From NCBI GenBank assembly GCA_017416185.1, contig JAFQDF010000008.1, positions 121,426 to 185,425 of the forward strand: a DNA stretch of 64,000 nt. Reading direction: 5' to 3'. The notes below the pieces were generated by a model. It was given only the letters and a program-made list of their open reading frames with translations. It did no database searches and was not told the DNA's origin. The position numbers were made by a program, and so were the translations under genes. Source of the DNA: Clostridia bacterium. GTDB lineage: Bacteria; Bacillota; Clostridia; Oscillospirales; CAG-272. Positions 8,417 through 18,427 of this stretch are shown piece by piece; the stretch's first letter is position 1, and each line of letters starts with the position of its first letter.

Positions 8417-10981
8417 ATGTCAAAAAGAATTATTTCACTGATCCTTTGCTTGTTAATGTGCTTAGGAACCGTAACGATGCTTGCCGGTTGTAAAGGCAAA
8501 AAAGCTGACGCTTTTGTTATTATGACTGAGCAGCTTGACGGATTATTCAATCCCTTCTTTTACACATCAGCTCCCGATGGTACTATTGTGTCTATGACAC
8601 AGATCAGTATGATCGGTGCTAAGTATGTCAACGGTGAGATTGAAGTTGCATACGGCGAAAACGAAGCAGTTGTAGCAAAGGATTATGATATTGTTGAAAA
8701 TGACGATGGTACCGTAACATATAATTTTGTTCTCAAGAACGGTATTAAGTATTCAGACGGTCATCCTCTTACCATGGAAGACGTGCTTTTTAACTACTAT
8801 GTATACCTTGACCCTGTTTATACAGGCTCCAACACGCTTTATTCTACAGATATTCTCGGACTTCCCGAGTACAGAACTCAGACTGTAGGTTCCGGCTCTG
8901 ATGATAGCGATGATTTGATTTCTTCCCAGGCTTCCTCCAGAGCTGAAGCACGTATCAACGAGCTCGTTAACCTCTTCAGAGCTGAGGTTAAGTCTTCCTC
9001 TACCAAGGAAATTCCCTATGATGATATGGTAAATATCATCAACGGCTATTCTGTTAGCAGCGGTTTCCAGTCTGCTATATCCAACGACCCTGATTCTGTT
9101 GGATCTAAGGAGCTTCTTGCTGACTATGACTATGCACTTAAACTATTCAAGGAAGAGCTTGAGGCTGACTATCTCGCTGCACAGGAATCCTACGTCGACG
9201 AGCCCTATAAGAACTACGAGGAGTTCAAGGATGAAGTATTCTGCTTTATGTATACCGAAGGTTACGTGGAGGTTGAATACGAGGAAGGCGAGGATGGCAA
9301 GATCGACCGTACCAAGATAAAGACCTTAACTCCTTCTTACCCTTCTTCCATTGATTCCAAGGAAGCTGCAGTTGACTATATCTTCAACGACAAGGTGGCC
9401 CGTGAGCTTGATATAATCCTTCAGTACTGGGGCACAGCAAACACCCTTAATACTGAATATACCGCTAAGGCTAAGGAAGTTATTCTTCACGAAAATGTTT
9501 CCGATGAAGGAACTCTTGCTGTTCCCAATATTTCCGGTATAGTTTCACTTGGACATACCGATGCTGCAGGTACTTCTATGACAGTAAACGGCACTGAGTA
9601 TAAGATCGCTTCTGCTCACAATGATGACGGTACTGTTAAAAACGCAGATGAGTATGATATTCTTTCTATCACCATCGACGGCGTAGACCCCAAGGCAATC
9701 TGGAACTTCTCCATTACTATTGCACCTCAGCATTATTACGGTGAGGGAAGCAAGGTGGGTATGGATATTGCAAACAACAAGTTCGGTGTTGAGTTTGCGA
9801 GCTTTGACTTTATGACAAAGATCATCCAGTCACCCAGAAACATTAAGATCCCTATGGGTGCAGGCTCATATAAAGCAACCAATAGTAAGAACGGCGATCC
9901 CAGCGAAAGCGACTTCTTTACCAGTAATGTCGTATATTTTAAGGCAAACGAAAACTTCAACACTGTGGGTGCTGAAATAGAAAATGCAAAGATCGACAAG
10001 ATCAGATACCAGGTTGTAAGCTCTGCAAATGCTATCGCAGCACTTGAAAAGGGAACTGTTCACTATATTTCTCCCTCACTTACAACAGATAACTATGACA
10101 AGCTCCAGAAACTTAAGTCAAAGGGTATGGTTACTCTTGAGAGTGATCAGCTCGGTTACGGTTATATCGGTGTAAACGCTGCAAAGATCAACGATATTAA
10201 CCTCCGTAAGGCAATTATGTGCGCTATGAATACATCACTTGCTCTCGACTACTACCGTGCGGGTACAGCTGAGCAGATCTTCTGGCCTATGTCTAAGGTA
10301 AGCTGGGCATATCCTGACGGTAATGATGCAACTGATAACGGATTCGACTATCCTCCTATGGGTGCTTGGAGCAAAGACGTCGCAACAAGTAATATTGAAA
10401 AGTATATGGAGGAAGCCGGTGTCAGTGCAGGTGATTCTGAACTCAAGGTTAAGTTCACTATTGCCGGTTCCAGTCTCCAGGATCACCCTACATATAAGGT
10501 ATTCAGAGACGCTGCAGCACTTCTTAACGACCTTGGCTGGAATGTAGAGGTTGTTTGTGACACCCAGGCTCTTACCAAGATCAATACAGGTGCTCTTGAG
10601 GTTTGGGCGGCAGCTTGGTCCTCAGCACTCGACCCTGACCTTTACCAGGTATATCACAAGGATTCCACTGCAACAAGTACTCTTGCATGGGGCTATAACT
10701 ATCTTAAGACAAGTGGTACATCCGAAGAGATAGATCTCCTTGACGAGCTTAGTGAGCTTATCGATGAAGCTCGTGAGACAAATGACAAGGAAGAGCGTTC
10801 TGAGCTTTACAAGGACGCGATGACACAGATCCTTGACCTTGCAATCGAGCTTCCCGTTTACCAGAGAAGCGTGCTTTATTCCTATAACTCTAAGATCATC
10901 AAGAGCGAAAGCGTTCCTACAGAGATAAACCCCTATTCCTCTCCTCTTGACCGTATTTGGGAAATTGAATTTGCTGGTTAA
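8417..10981 (+). CDS. Peptide ABC transporter substrate-binding lipoprotein (SBP_bac_5), unusually long
   Basis: This is the extracytoplasmic binding component of an Opp/Dpp transporter, directly followed by both permeases and both ATPases. The signal ends in LAGC (Cys25), so it is a lipoprotein. Family 5 features include the N-terminal YNFVLKNGIKYSDGHPLT block and the C-terminal part around FWPMSKVSWAYPDG. At 854 residues it is about 300 longer than typical OppA/DppA proteins (500-550). The extra, acid-rich sequence lies at about residues 155-420, between the two lobes of the usual fold. A Shine-Dalgarno AAGGAG stands at 8403-8408. Peptides are the likely ligand by family, but nickel or sugars cannot be excluded from sequence alone. 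Confidence 0.93.
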   Translation: MSKRIISLILCLLMCLGTVTMLAGCKGKKADAFVIMTEQLDGLFNPFFYTSAPDGTIVSMTQISMIGAKYVNGEIEVAYGENEAVVAKDYDIVENDDGTVTYNFVLKNGIKYSDGHPLTMEDVLFNYYVYLDPVYTGSNTLYSTDILGLPEYRTQTVGSGSDDSDDLISSQASSRAEARINELVNLFRAEVKSSSTKEIPYDDMVNIINGYSVSSGFQSAISNDPDSVGSKELLADYDYALKLFKEELEADYLAAQESYVDEPYKNYEEFKDEVFCFMYTEGYVEVEYEEGEDGKIDRTKIKTLTPSYPSSIDSKEAAVDYIFNDKVARELDIILQYWGTANTLNTEYTAKAKEVILHENVSDEGTLAVPNISGIVSLGHTDAAGTSMTVNGTEYKIASAHNDDGTVKNADEYDILSITIDGVDPKAIWNFSITIAPQHYYGEGSKVGMDIANNKFGVEFASFDFMTKIIQSPRNIKIPMGAGSYKATNSKNGDPSESDFFTSNVVYFKANENFNTVGAEIENAKIDKIRYQVVSSANAIAALEKGTVHYISPSLTTDNYDKLQKLKSKGMVTLESDQLGYGYIGVNAAKINDINLRKAIMCAMNTSLALDYYRAGTAEQIFWPMSKVSWAYPDGNDATDNGFDYPPMGAWSKDVATSNIEKYMEEAGVSAGDSELKVKFTIAGSSLQDHPTYKVFRDAAALLNDLGWNVEVVCDTQALTKINTGALEVWAAAWSSALDPDLYQVYHKDSTATSTLAWGYNYLKTSGTSEEIDLLDELSELIDEARETNDKEERSELYKDAMTQILDLAIELPVYQRSVLYSYNSKIIKSESVPTEINPYSSPLDRIWEIEFAG

Positions 10982-10996
10982 TAAACGGAGACAATT

Positions 10997-11989
10997 ATGC
11001 TTAAATATATCATAAAAAGACTTATAATGTCGGTCTTTATTCTCCTTGGCGTTTCAATGATCATATATTTCCTTATCAGATTGATGCCCGTCGATTTTAT
11101 TCAGAGTAAAATCGACGCCATCAATCAGGGTGGTGCTACGGTGAGCGAGGAAACTGTTAAGGCAATGTATGAGATATACGGACTTGGAGATAACAGCTTC
11201 CTCGGTATCCTTAAGGGGTACTTCGGATGGCTCGGTGCGCTTGCAAGATTCGATCTTGGAACAAGCTTCAAGTACGGACTTCCCGTTGCTCAGGTAATAT
11301 ATGAGCATATGGGCGTATCCTTCTTGATTGCACTTATTGCAACCATATTTGAATTTATGATCGCGATTCCTCTCGGAATTACCGCAGCAACCCATCAGTA
11401 CAGCTTCCGTGACTATCTGGTTACCGTACTTGTAATGATCGGTATTTCATTGCCATCCTTCTTCTTCGGTCAAATGCTTAAGAATATATTGGCACTGAAG
11501 CTGGGATGGTTCCCGCCGTCAGGTCTTGTTGACGCTACGGTTACCGTATCGGGATTTGCCTTCCTTTTGGATTACGTTCGTCATATTTTTATACCCATAC
11601 TTACAATTGTAATTTTGAGTATCGGTGCGCGTATGAGAATGACCAGAACGAATATGCTTGAGGTTATGAACTCCGACTATATTCGTACTGCACGTGCAAA
11701 GGGCCTTGAAGAAAAGGTTGTTATCAACAAGCATGCATTCCGTAATACACTTATTCCTCTTGTTACATCCCTTGCGGGATTATTACCTTCATTGTTCTCG
11801 GGTGCCATCATAACCGAACAGGTATTTGACCTTGACGGTATCGGTAAGTTTGCTCTTGATGCGATGAACGCAGGTGACATCCCCTTTATTATGGGTTACA
11901 ATATGTTTTTAGCACTGCTCAGCGTTTTAGGTGTATTGCTTGCAGACCTTATGTACGGTATTGTTGACCCCAGAGTAAAATTAGAGTAA
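10997..11989 (+). CDS. Peptide ABC transporter permease, DppB/OppB type
   Basis: This is the first inner-membrane permease of the peptide importer. The N-terminus (MLKYIIKRLIMSVFILLGVS) is the usual OppB/DppB first helix. Several further hydrophobic segments follow, and the cytoplasmic EAA-type loop is visible as YIRTARAKGLEEKVV near residues 225-240, where the ATPases dock. The end, VDPRVKLE, is typical of this subunit. At 330 residues it is of normal family length, with a slightly long extracytoplasmic region around residues 45-95. It lies 15 bases after the binding protein and 12 bases before the second permease. Confidence 0.95.
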   Translation: MLKYIIKRLIMSVFILLGVSMIIYFLIRLMPVDFIQSKIDAINQGGATVSEETVKAMYEIYGLGDNSFLGILKGYFGWLGALARFDLGTSFKYGLPVAQVIYEHMGVSFLIALIATIFEFMIAIPLGITAATHQYSFRDYLVTVLVMIGISLPSFFFGQMLKNILALKLGWFPPSGLVDATVTVSGFAFLLDYVRHIFIPILTIVILSIGARMRMTRTNMLEVMNSDYIRTARAKGLEEKVVINKHAFRNTLIPLVTSLAGLLPSLFSGAIITEQVFDLDGIGKFALDAMNAGDIPFIMGYNMFLALLSVLGVLLADLMYGIVDPRVKLE

Positions 11990-12001
11990 AGGAGGCAGAC
12001 C

Positions 12002-13045
12002 ATGTCAGAAAACACGAAAATTGACAACGTTGAAGAAGTAGTTGACACAGAACTGCCTCTTGATAAAAACGTAAGACTTATGTCACCCACACGTATGGTT
12101 GTACGCAGATTCTTCAGATCAAAGCTAAGTATAATCGGTCTTATAATGGTCGTTGGACTCTTTATATTCAGTTTTTTAGGTCCTCTTGTGTATAATGAGT
12201 GGGGTGAGATCGAACTTGATGAAAGCGGAAAAACAAAGTATTCTGTTTCAGAGACTACCTATACTGCTGACGGTCAGTCTTATACTCTTAAGCAGACCAC
12301 CGAGACCTCTCTGAAAGATAATTTTCTTGCACCCCCTTCATCCGAGCATATTTTAGGAACTGATAATGAAGGTTACGATATCTTTGTAAGACTTATGTAC
12401 GGTGGAAGAATATCGCTTATTGTAAGCTTTATAGCAGTGTTCCTTATTACGGTTCTCGGTGTAATTATGGGAGGTATAGCCGGATTCTTCGGTGGTATCG
12501 TTGACAATATTATCATGAGATTGTGTGACGTGCTGATATGTCTTCCCGGTATACCGATTCTGCTTATTATAAGTACAATACTTGATGCCTCTGAAATCGA
12601 TGCAAAATATCGTATTTATCTTCTTATGATATACCTTACGTTCATTTCCTGGCCAGGTACCGCGCGACTTGTACGAGGTCAGATATTATCCCTTCGTGAA
12701 CATGAATATATGGTAGCAGCAGAGGCAATGGGATATTCCACGTCAAGAAAGATTTTCAAGCATCTTGTACCTAATGTAATGCCTCAGCTCATTGTATCGA
12801 TGAGTCTTAGCCTTGGCAGTATGATTCTTTATGAAGCTACACTATCGTATCTTAATCTGGGTGTAAAAGCACCTTATGCTGCCTGGGGTACAATGATCAA
12901 TATTATTTCAACAAATCAGGACGTTCTTCAGAATCATCTTAACGTATGGGTTCCTGCCGGTGTATGTATAGTAATCGCTGTGCTCGGATTCAACTTTATC
13001 GGTGATGGTCTGAGAGATGCGCTTGACCCGAAAGCGAGGAGATAA
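12002..13045 (+). CDS. Peptide ABC transporter permease, DppC/OppC type
   Basis: This is the second permease. The N-terminal OppC_N segment (residues 20-60) precedes the first helix. The family block HILGTDNEGYDIFVRLMYGG is present, and the EAA loop appears as EYMVAAEAMGYSTSRKIF. The end, DGLRDALDPKARR, is the standard OppC tail. The extracytoplasmic loop between helix 1 and the LGTD block (about residues 60-115) is roughly 40-50 residues longer than usual and rich in Ser/Thr/Glu, perhaps matched to the enlarged binding protein. A ribosome site AAGGAGG lies at 11989-11995. Confidence 0.95.
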   Translation: MSENTKIDNVEEVVDTELPLDKNVRLMSPTRMVVRRFFRSKLSIIGLIMVVGLFIFSFLGPLVYNEWGEIELDESGKTKYSVSETTYTADGQSYTLKQTTETSLKDNFLAPPSSEHILGTDNEGYDIFVRLMYGGRISLIVSFIAVFLITVLGVIMGGIAGFFGGIVDNIIMRLCDVLICLPGIPILLIISTILDASEIDAKYRIYLLMIYLTFISWPGTARLVRGQILSLREHEYMVAAEAMGYSTSRKIFKHLVPNVMPQLIVSMSLSLGSMILYEATLSYLNLGVKAPYAAWGTMINIISTNQDVLQNHLNVWVPAGVCIVIAVLGFNFIGDGLRDALDPKARR

Positions 13046-13048
13046 GAT

Positions 13049-14194
13049 ATGAGCAAAAATTACCTTTCGGGAAAAGAAATCAGAGCCATCGCCAGGGAAA
13101 ACAAAAAGGTGATGAAAAAACTTGAAGCATATAAATACCGCAAGTGTGACGAATCTGACTACACAACCGAGATGAAGAATGCTGAAAATATTCTTGAGAT
13201 TGAGGATCTTCATACATATTTCTTCACCGATCAGGGTGTTGTGAAGGCAGTTAACGGTGTATCCTTTAACATTCCCAAAAACGCTACTGTAGGCGTTGTC
13301 GGTGAATCAGGTTGCGGCAAATCTGTTACAAGTATGTCTGTTATGAGGCTTCTTCAGGCTCCTACAGGACAGATATATTCTGGTGAAATACGCTTCAAAG
13401 CAAAGGCTAAGGACGGTAGCGAAAAGACTTACGACATAGCAAAAATGCCTATGCGTGATATCTACAAGATCAGAGGAAATGAGATCGCTATGATTTTCCA
13501 GGAGCCGATGACATCACTTAATCCTGTATTTACAATCGGGCAGCAGCTGGACGAAGTTACCTTCATACATAATTCTTTGGCTACTAAAGAAGATGCAAAG
13601 TCTAAATCCATCGAAATGCTTAATCTTGTTGGAATTGCAATGCCTGAACGTGTATACAATTCATTTCCTCATGAGCTTTCAGGCGGTATGCGTCAGCGTG
13701 TAATGATTGCTATGGCGTTAGCAAGCAATCCAAGACTTATTATCGCTGACGAGCCTACAACTGCACTCGACGTTACTATTCAGGCACAGATACTTGATCT
13801 TTTACGTGATCTGAAAACAAAGATCGACGGTTCAATAATGCTTATTACCCATGACCTTGGTATCATTGCTGAAATGGCTGATTACGTTGTGGTAATGTAT
13901 GCAGGAAAGGTTATTGAAAAGGGAACAGTAGAAGAGATCTTCCATAATCCTATGCATCCGTATACCATAGGATTACAGAAATCCAAGCCTACGCTTAAGT
14001 CGGACAGCAACACGCTCTACAGCATTCCCGGCAATGTTCCAAATCCGATAAATATGCCTGACTACTGTTATTTTAAGGAAAGATGTTCAAAGTGTATCGG
14101 TAAATGCTCAGGTGAATATCCGGATATGATTCAGGTAAGTCCCACGCACTTTGTTGCGTGTCATCTCTATGAGGAGGATCAGAGCAATGGCTGA
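13049..14194 (+). CDS. Peptide ABC transporter ATP-binding protein, OppD/DppD type
   Basis: This is the first cytoplasmic ATPase of the importer. Walker A is GESGCGKS, the ABC signature is LSGGMRQR, Walker B is LIIADEPTTALD, and the switch His is in LLITHDLG. A C-terminal oligopeptide-transporter region contains CYFKERCSKC, the Cys-rich segment that binds an iron-sulfur cluster in related DppD proteins. The first 45 or so residues form a charged extension not usual for the family; the ABC domain begins near ILEIEDLHTYF. The stop codon overlaps the start of the next gene by 8 bases. Confidence 0.95.
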   Translation: MSKNYLSGKEIRAIARENKKVMKKLEAYKYRKCDESDYTTEMKNAENILEIEDLHTYFFTDQGVVKAVNGVSFNIPKNATVGVVGESGCGKSVTSMSVMRLLQAPTGQIYSGEIRFKAKAKDGSEKTYDIAKMPMRDIYKIRGNEIAMIFQEPMTSLNPVFTIGQQLDEVTFIHNSLATKEDAKSKSIEMLNLVGIAMPERVYNSFPHELSGGMRQRVMIAMALASNPRLIIADEPTTALDVTIQAQILDLLRDLKTKIDGSIMLITHDLGIIAEMADYVVVMYAGKVIEKGTVEEIFHNPMHPYTIGLQKSKPTLKSDSNTLYSIPGNVPNPINMPDYCYFKERCSKCIGKCSGEYPDMIQVSPTHFVACHLYEEDQSNG

Positions 14195-15188
14195 TATAAA
14201 AAAGACAGAAGCATATGATTCCGATGCTATCCTTGAGGTGCGTAATCTCAGAAAGTGCTTTCCGATCAAGAAAACCTTCACAGGAAAGGTTACTCAGGAG
14301 CTTATAGCTGTTGATGACGTTTCCTTTAAGCTCAAGGCAGGTGAAACACTTGGTATAGTTGGCGAGTCCGGATGCGGCAAGACTACACTGGGCCGTGCTA
14401 TACTCAAGCTCCATCAGCCTACAAGCGGCCGCATCATATTTGAAGGCGAGGATATTACCGATTACAAATCATCACAGATGCGTGAGATTAGAAAGAAGAT
14501 GCAGATCATATTCCAGGACCCCTATTCGTCACTTCCTCCCAGAAGTACGGTAGGCGGTATCCTTTCCGAACCCGTAATGGTACACAACATAGTACCTAAG
14601 GCAGAGGTTAAGGACTACGTCCTCGATCTTATGGACAAATGCGGACTTCGTGATTATTATTATGAAAGGTATCCTCATGAATTCTCCGGCGGACAGAGAC
14701 AGCGTATCTGTATCGCAAGAGCCCTCTCGGTCAATCCTAAGCTTGTAATATGTGACGAGCCTGTGTCCGCTCTTGACGTATCTATCCAGGCACAGATAAT
14801 TAACCTGTTGAAAAAGCTACAGCAGGATATGAATTTGACTTATATGTTCATCTCCCATGACCTGTCTGTTGTTAAGTTTATTTCCGATAAGATCGGTGTT
14901 ATGTACTTGGGATCAATGGTCGAATACGGTACCAAAGAGGATATTTTTGCAACCCCCCTTCATCCTTATACACAGGCACTCTTTTCTGCCATTCCTCATC
15001 CTGATCCTCGTGAGAAGATGAACAGAATTATCCTTAAGGGTGATATTCCATCTCCGGCAAATCCTCCCAAGGGATGTCGCTTCCATACACGTTGTCCTTA
15101 CGCAAAGGATATATGTAAGGAAGTCTCCCCCGAATATAAGGACTACGGCAACGGTCATTGTGCTGCTTGTCACCTTCTGGACGAATGA
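14187..15188 (+). CDS. Peptide ABC transporter ATP-binding protein, OppF/DppF type
   Basis: This is the second ATPase. The start at 14187 (MADIKKTEAY) is chosen because GAGGAGG sits at 14171-14177, although the frame is open further upstream. Walker A is GESGCGKTT, the signature is FSGGQRQR, Walker B is LVICDEPVSALD, and the switch is FISHDLSVV. The C-terminal region has FHTRCPYAKDIC, the Cys-containing OppF tail. With the preceding four genes it completes a full five-subunit importer, which argues for an active system rather than a remnant. Confidence 0.95.
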   Translation: MADIKKTEAYDSDAILEVRNLRKCFPIKKTFTGKVTQELIAVDDVSFKLKAGETLGIVGESGCGKTTLGRAILKLHQPTSGRIIFEGEDITDYKSSQMREIRKKMQIIFQDPYSSLPPRSTVGGILSEPVMVHNIVPKAEVKDYVLDLMDKCGLRDYYYERYPHEFSGGQRQRICIARALSVNPKLVICDEPVSALDVSIQAQIINLLKKLQQDMNLTYMFISHDLSVVKFISDKIGVMYLGSMVEYGTKEDIFATPLHPYTQALFSAIPHPDPREKMNRIILKGDIPSPANPPKGCRFHTRCPYAKDICKEVSPEYKDYGNGHCAACHLLDE

Positions 15189-15430
15189 TGAGAGATAATA
15201 AAAAGAAAAAAGAAAAAATAATCTATATTGATGACGGAAGAACCATATCTGATATGTCAGACATTAAAGGTAACCTTGACTGGACAAGAAAAGGAACCAC
15301 CTCAAGCTTTAAAGACATCTGGAAAACATATTGGAGCGCTGTAGGAATGATGATAAAGCCTATGCTTGTTACTATCGCTTTTCTGATAGCTGCATTTCTT
15401 ATAGTATACTTAATATTCTGGTTAATGTAG
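15185..15430 (+). CDS. Small single-helix membrane protein, function unknown
   Basis: The start overlaps the OppF stop (ATG at 15185, with an alternative ATG at 15188), a typical sign of coupled translation. The product is about 81 residues. A strongly basic N-terminus (RDNKKKKEKI) is followed by a polar stretch and a single hydrophobic helix at the very C-terminus (PMLVTIAFLIAAFLIVYL). This resembles tail-anchored accessory subunits, but I do not recognise a family. Its place between the ATPases and the exported proteins suggests an accessory role for the transporter, which is inference. Confidence 0.7.
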   Translation: MMRDNKKKKEKIIYIDDGRTISDMSDIKGNLDWTRKGTTSSFKDIWKTYWSAVGMMIKPMLVTIAFLIAAFLIVYLIFWLM

Positions 15431-15473
15431 ATCTATAAACCTAAAAATACTTAATTAAGTAATAGGAGAACAT

Positions 15474-18413
15474 ATGGAAAATATGGAAAATAAAGAAAAC
15501 ATGGAAAAAACCTCTTCTGAAACGAATACCGAAAAGGTTGAAGCTACAGAAAAGGCAGAATCCGTGGAAAACAGTACACCCGCTGAAAATGAAGCGGAGG
15601 CTGTTACGGAAAAGCCCAAGAAAAAGAAGAAGACCGGACTTATAATTGCTATTGCAGCAATTGTTGTAGCTCTTATCGTTGCGGCTGTTCTGATTTTTGT
15701 GCTCCCCGGTAACGGTGACGGTGCTGGCGGAGCGGCCTCCACTCCTACAGGTGAAGCAACATCATATTCCGTATCTATAAAAACCATCGGCGGTATGGCT
15801 TTGTCCGAGGTGGATGTATACATTTATCTTGACGATACTCTTGAAGATATGCAGGATTATGCGAAGACTGACGAGGAAGGTAATGTTACCTTTAATCTTC
15901 CCAAGTACGACAAATATGCTATCGTTCTTTCGGGTGTATCAAAGGGTTATGAGGTTGCTGACAGTTATAGCTTTGACGGCAATGACGTCGAGATAGTACT
16001 CACATCATCTCTTATAACCGATGAGGATATTTCCACAGCTAAGCTTGAACTTGGAGACGTAATGTACGATTTTACCGTAAACAAGCTTGACGGTACTGAG
16101 TTTACACTTTCTGAGGTGCTTAAGGATAAGAAGCTTGTTATGCTTAATTTCTGGTATAGCACCTGTGGGCCTTGCGTATCCGAGTTCCCCATAATCTCGG
16201 ATGTCTACGAAACCTATAAAGAAGACATTGAGATCGTGGCTCTCAACAATCTTATTATGGACCAGACTGTAGAGAATGTTCAGGCATTCCAGAACACTAC
16301 TAATCTTCCTTTTGTTGTTGCAACCTGTCCTTCTTCTTGGTCTAATACTTTTAGTATTTCCGGTTACCCCACCTCTGTGTTTATCGACCGTTACGGTGTC
16401 ATCTGCGCTATTGAGGTCGGAGCTGTAACAAGCAAGAGACCTTGGGTTTGTGCATTTGATCACTTTACCTCTGAGGATTACGAGCAGAAGCTCTGCGAAA
16501 ACGGTATCGGTGATCTCGTTACCCAGATCAAGCCCTCTTATGAAATGGCTTCCTCCGAGGATATAGCTGCACTCATCAATAAAGGCGACATCAATGTTAC
16601 CTATCATCCTGAAACTGAGGATGATACAGCGGAATATACCTGGCCCTTCATCGAGGGTGAAAAGATGGGTCAGAGTGCTGTATATGCATCCAATGTTGGA
16701 ATTGATGACTCGTTTGCGATAATGTACTGCGATGTCGAGCTCAAAGCAGGTCAGGCACTTGGATTTGATTATCTTGTCTCCTCTGAGCATCTCTGCGATA
16801 TTCTTTATGTAATCGTTGACGATGAGGACGTATTCCAGATATCCGGAGTTTCTGAAGAAGAAAAATGGCAGTCCTGCTATCCTGTAGTTGCTGATAAGGA
16901 CGGTACGTATGAGGTTGCTCTCTGCTACCTTAAGGACAGCGACGGTGCTGAAGGTGAGGATACTGTTTATATCGATAATATGCGTGTTGTTGACGCATCA
17001 GAAATTGATGTCGATACTTATCTTCCCAGATATGCAGCTACCACTGAAGATGAAGAGAACTATGAATATGTAACTGTTGTATATAATGAAAACGACGGTT
17101 ATTATCACGTTGGTGATGCCAACGGTCCTCTGCTTCTCGCTGACCTTATGAACTACACACCCTTTAGCGAGGAAGAGTCTGTTCAGGATATCGTAATGAG
17201 CGGTAGTGCCGATAAGGACGGTGTTAGCTTGTACGATAAGCCTGAGGAGGGCGGCCTCAATATGGTCAAGTATTTCTCTTATGCCTCCAACTCTTCACTT
17301 CAGGGTGTTTGTACGGTAAATAAGGAGCTCGCGGAAATGCTTAAGCAGGTGGCAGCGGTTGCAGGATTCAACGAGGACGAAAACGAATGGCTTAAGATGT
17401 GTAAGTATTTCAAGGCTTACGGCAACGGTACCAAGCAGCTTGAGGATCCTATCAAGGGTCTTGCTCCCTTTAGTGCATATACTGCAACACTTGGTAAGGA
17501 TGTAGCTACAAACTACTTCTATTACAACCGTGCTATCATTCCGAGAGGCTTGCTTGCAGAGTTTATTCCTGCTCAGTCAGGTGCATACCGTTTTACCTCC
17601 AAGAGTGATTATAAGGACGGTATTGATGCTTGGATATTCAATGGTAATGGCGAGAATATCTATACCTATGAGCACGATGAAAGACTTTATACCGATGATA
17701 TAAACTGCTCTATGGTTTACTATATGGAAGCAGGCACACCGTATTATATCAATATGGCATTCTGGGATATTTACGCTACAGGATATATCTATTATGATGT
17801 AGAATTCCTTGGTGCTTCGATCGATCATTTCCGTGCAGCTTCTCCCGGTTACTTTACCTATGACAGCGATGCTACCGGTGATCAGATATATGAAGTAATA
17901 ACCGGCGGTATTAAGCCTGTACTCAGGGACGGAAAGTACTATGACTCCGAGGACGGAAGTCTCATTTATGCAGACTTTACCAACCCCACAAGAGTTTTTG
18001 GCCACTCTGTTGTAGAGATGGTAGATATGGGCGGCTTTGATTTTTCAAAGTCTGAGACCGATGGCGAGATAATCGCATATCTCAAGCAGAATGACAACGA
18101 TCCCGACAAGACCAGAGAATATCTTAAGAAGCTCTGGGGCGAAGATTATGACGCAAACGTTGAGATATATCAGCTCGATGATGTTCTTGACGGTAAGTAT
18201 CACGGTAATGGCCCCGACCTCACCGCAGAAATCAAAACCTATATCGACAAGATAGATAAGTCTTCCAATCCTGAGCTTAACGGTTGTGTGGTAGTTGATG
18301 AAAGACTTGCGGAGATACTCCAGCTCCTTATGGATAAGTACACATTTGAAGATGTAGAGGACGCTTGGCTCAAGATCTGTTATTACTATGACTATCTTGG
18401 TCCTGCTAAATAA
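15474..18413 (+). CDS. Membrane-anchored TlpA/ResA-like redoxin (CGPC) with two copies of a C-terminal module
   Basis: A Glu-rich cytoplasmic N-terminus leads into one helix (residues 54-77), so most of the 979 residues should be outside. Next comes a carboxypeptidase-regulatory-like beta domain (residues 100-180), then a thioredoxin-fold domain with FWYSTCGPC: Cys231 and Cys234, and the cis-Pro in GYPTSVF. By family this reduces or exchanges disulfides in exported proteins. The remaining 550 residues hold two copies of a module of unknown function, marked by DGYYHVGDANGPLL (about 17090-17420) and YYDSEDGSLIYADF (about 17935-18405). Each copy ends in a LAEMLK/LAEILQ ... WLKxCxY helix block. 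The gene follows a 43-base gap, the largest in the run, that contains a perfect 14-base palindrome. Confidence 0.88.
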   Translation: MENMENKENMEKTSSETNTEKVEATEKAESVENSTPAENEAEAVTEKPKKKKKTGLIIAIAAIVVALIVAAVLIFVLPGNGDGAGGAASTPTGEATSYSVSIKTIGGMALSEVDVYIYLDDTLEDMQDYAKTDEEGNVTFNLPKYDKYAIVLSGVSKGYEVADSYSFDGNDVEIVLTSSLITDEDISTAKLELGDVMYDFTVNKLDGTEFTLSEVLKDKKLVMLNFWYSTCGPCVSEFPIISDVYETYKEDIEIVALNNLIMDQTVENVQAFQNTTNLPFVVATCPSSWSNTFSISGYPTSVFIDRYGVICAIEVGAVTSKRPWVCAFDHFTSEDYEQKLCENGIGDLVTQIKPSYEMASSEDIAALINKGDINVTYHPETEDDTAEYTWPFIEGEKMGQSAVYASNVGIDDSFAIMYCDVELKAGQALGFDYLVSSEHLCDILYVIVDDEDVFQISGVSEEEKWQSCYPVVADKDGTYEVALCYLKDSDGAEGEDTVYIDNMRVVDASEIDVDTYLPRYAATTEDEENYEYVTVVYNENDGYYHVGDANGPLLLADLMNYTPFSEEESVQDIVMSGSADKDGVSLYDKPEEGGLNMVKYFSYASNSSLQGVCTVNKELAEMLKQVAAVAGFNEDENEWLKMCKYFKAYGNGTKQLEDPIKGLAPFSAYTATLGKDVATNYFYYNRAIIPRGLLAEFIPAQSGAYRFTSKSDYKDGIDAWIFNGNGENIYTYEHDERLYTDDINCSMVYYMEAGTPYYINMAFWDIYATGYIYYDVEFLGASIDHFRAASPGYFTYDSDATGDQIYEVITGGIKPVLRDGKYYDSEDGSLIYADFTNPTRVFGHSVVEMVDMGGFDFSKSETDGEIIAYLKQNDNDPDKTREYLKKLWGEDYDANVEIYQLDDVLDGKYHGNGPDLTAEIKTYIDKIDKSSNPELNGCVVVDERLAEILQLLMDKYTFEDVEDAWLKICYYYDYLGPAK

Positions 18414-18427
18414 TCGGAGAAGTATAT

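Noticed and set aside
16005..16790. 261-codon minus-strand frame inside the large redoxin gene
   Set aside because: It lies wholly opposite a well-supported gene and lacks a start signal or protein-like motifs.
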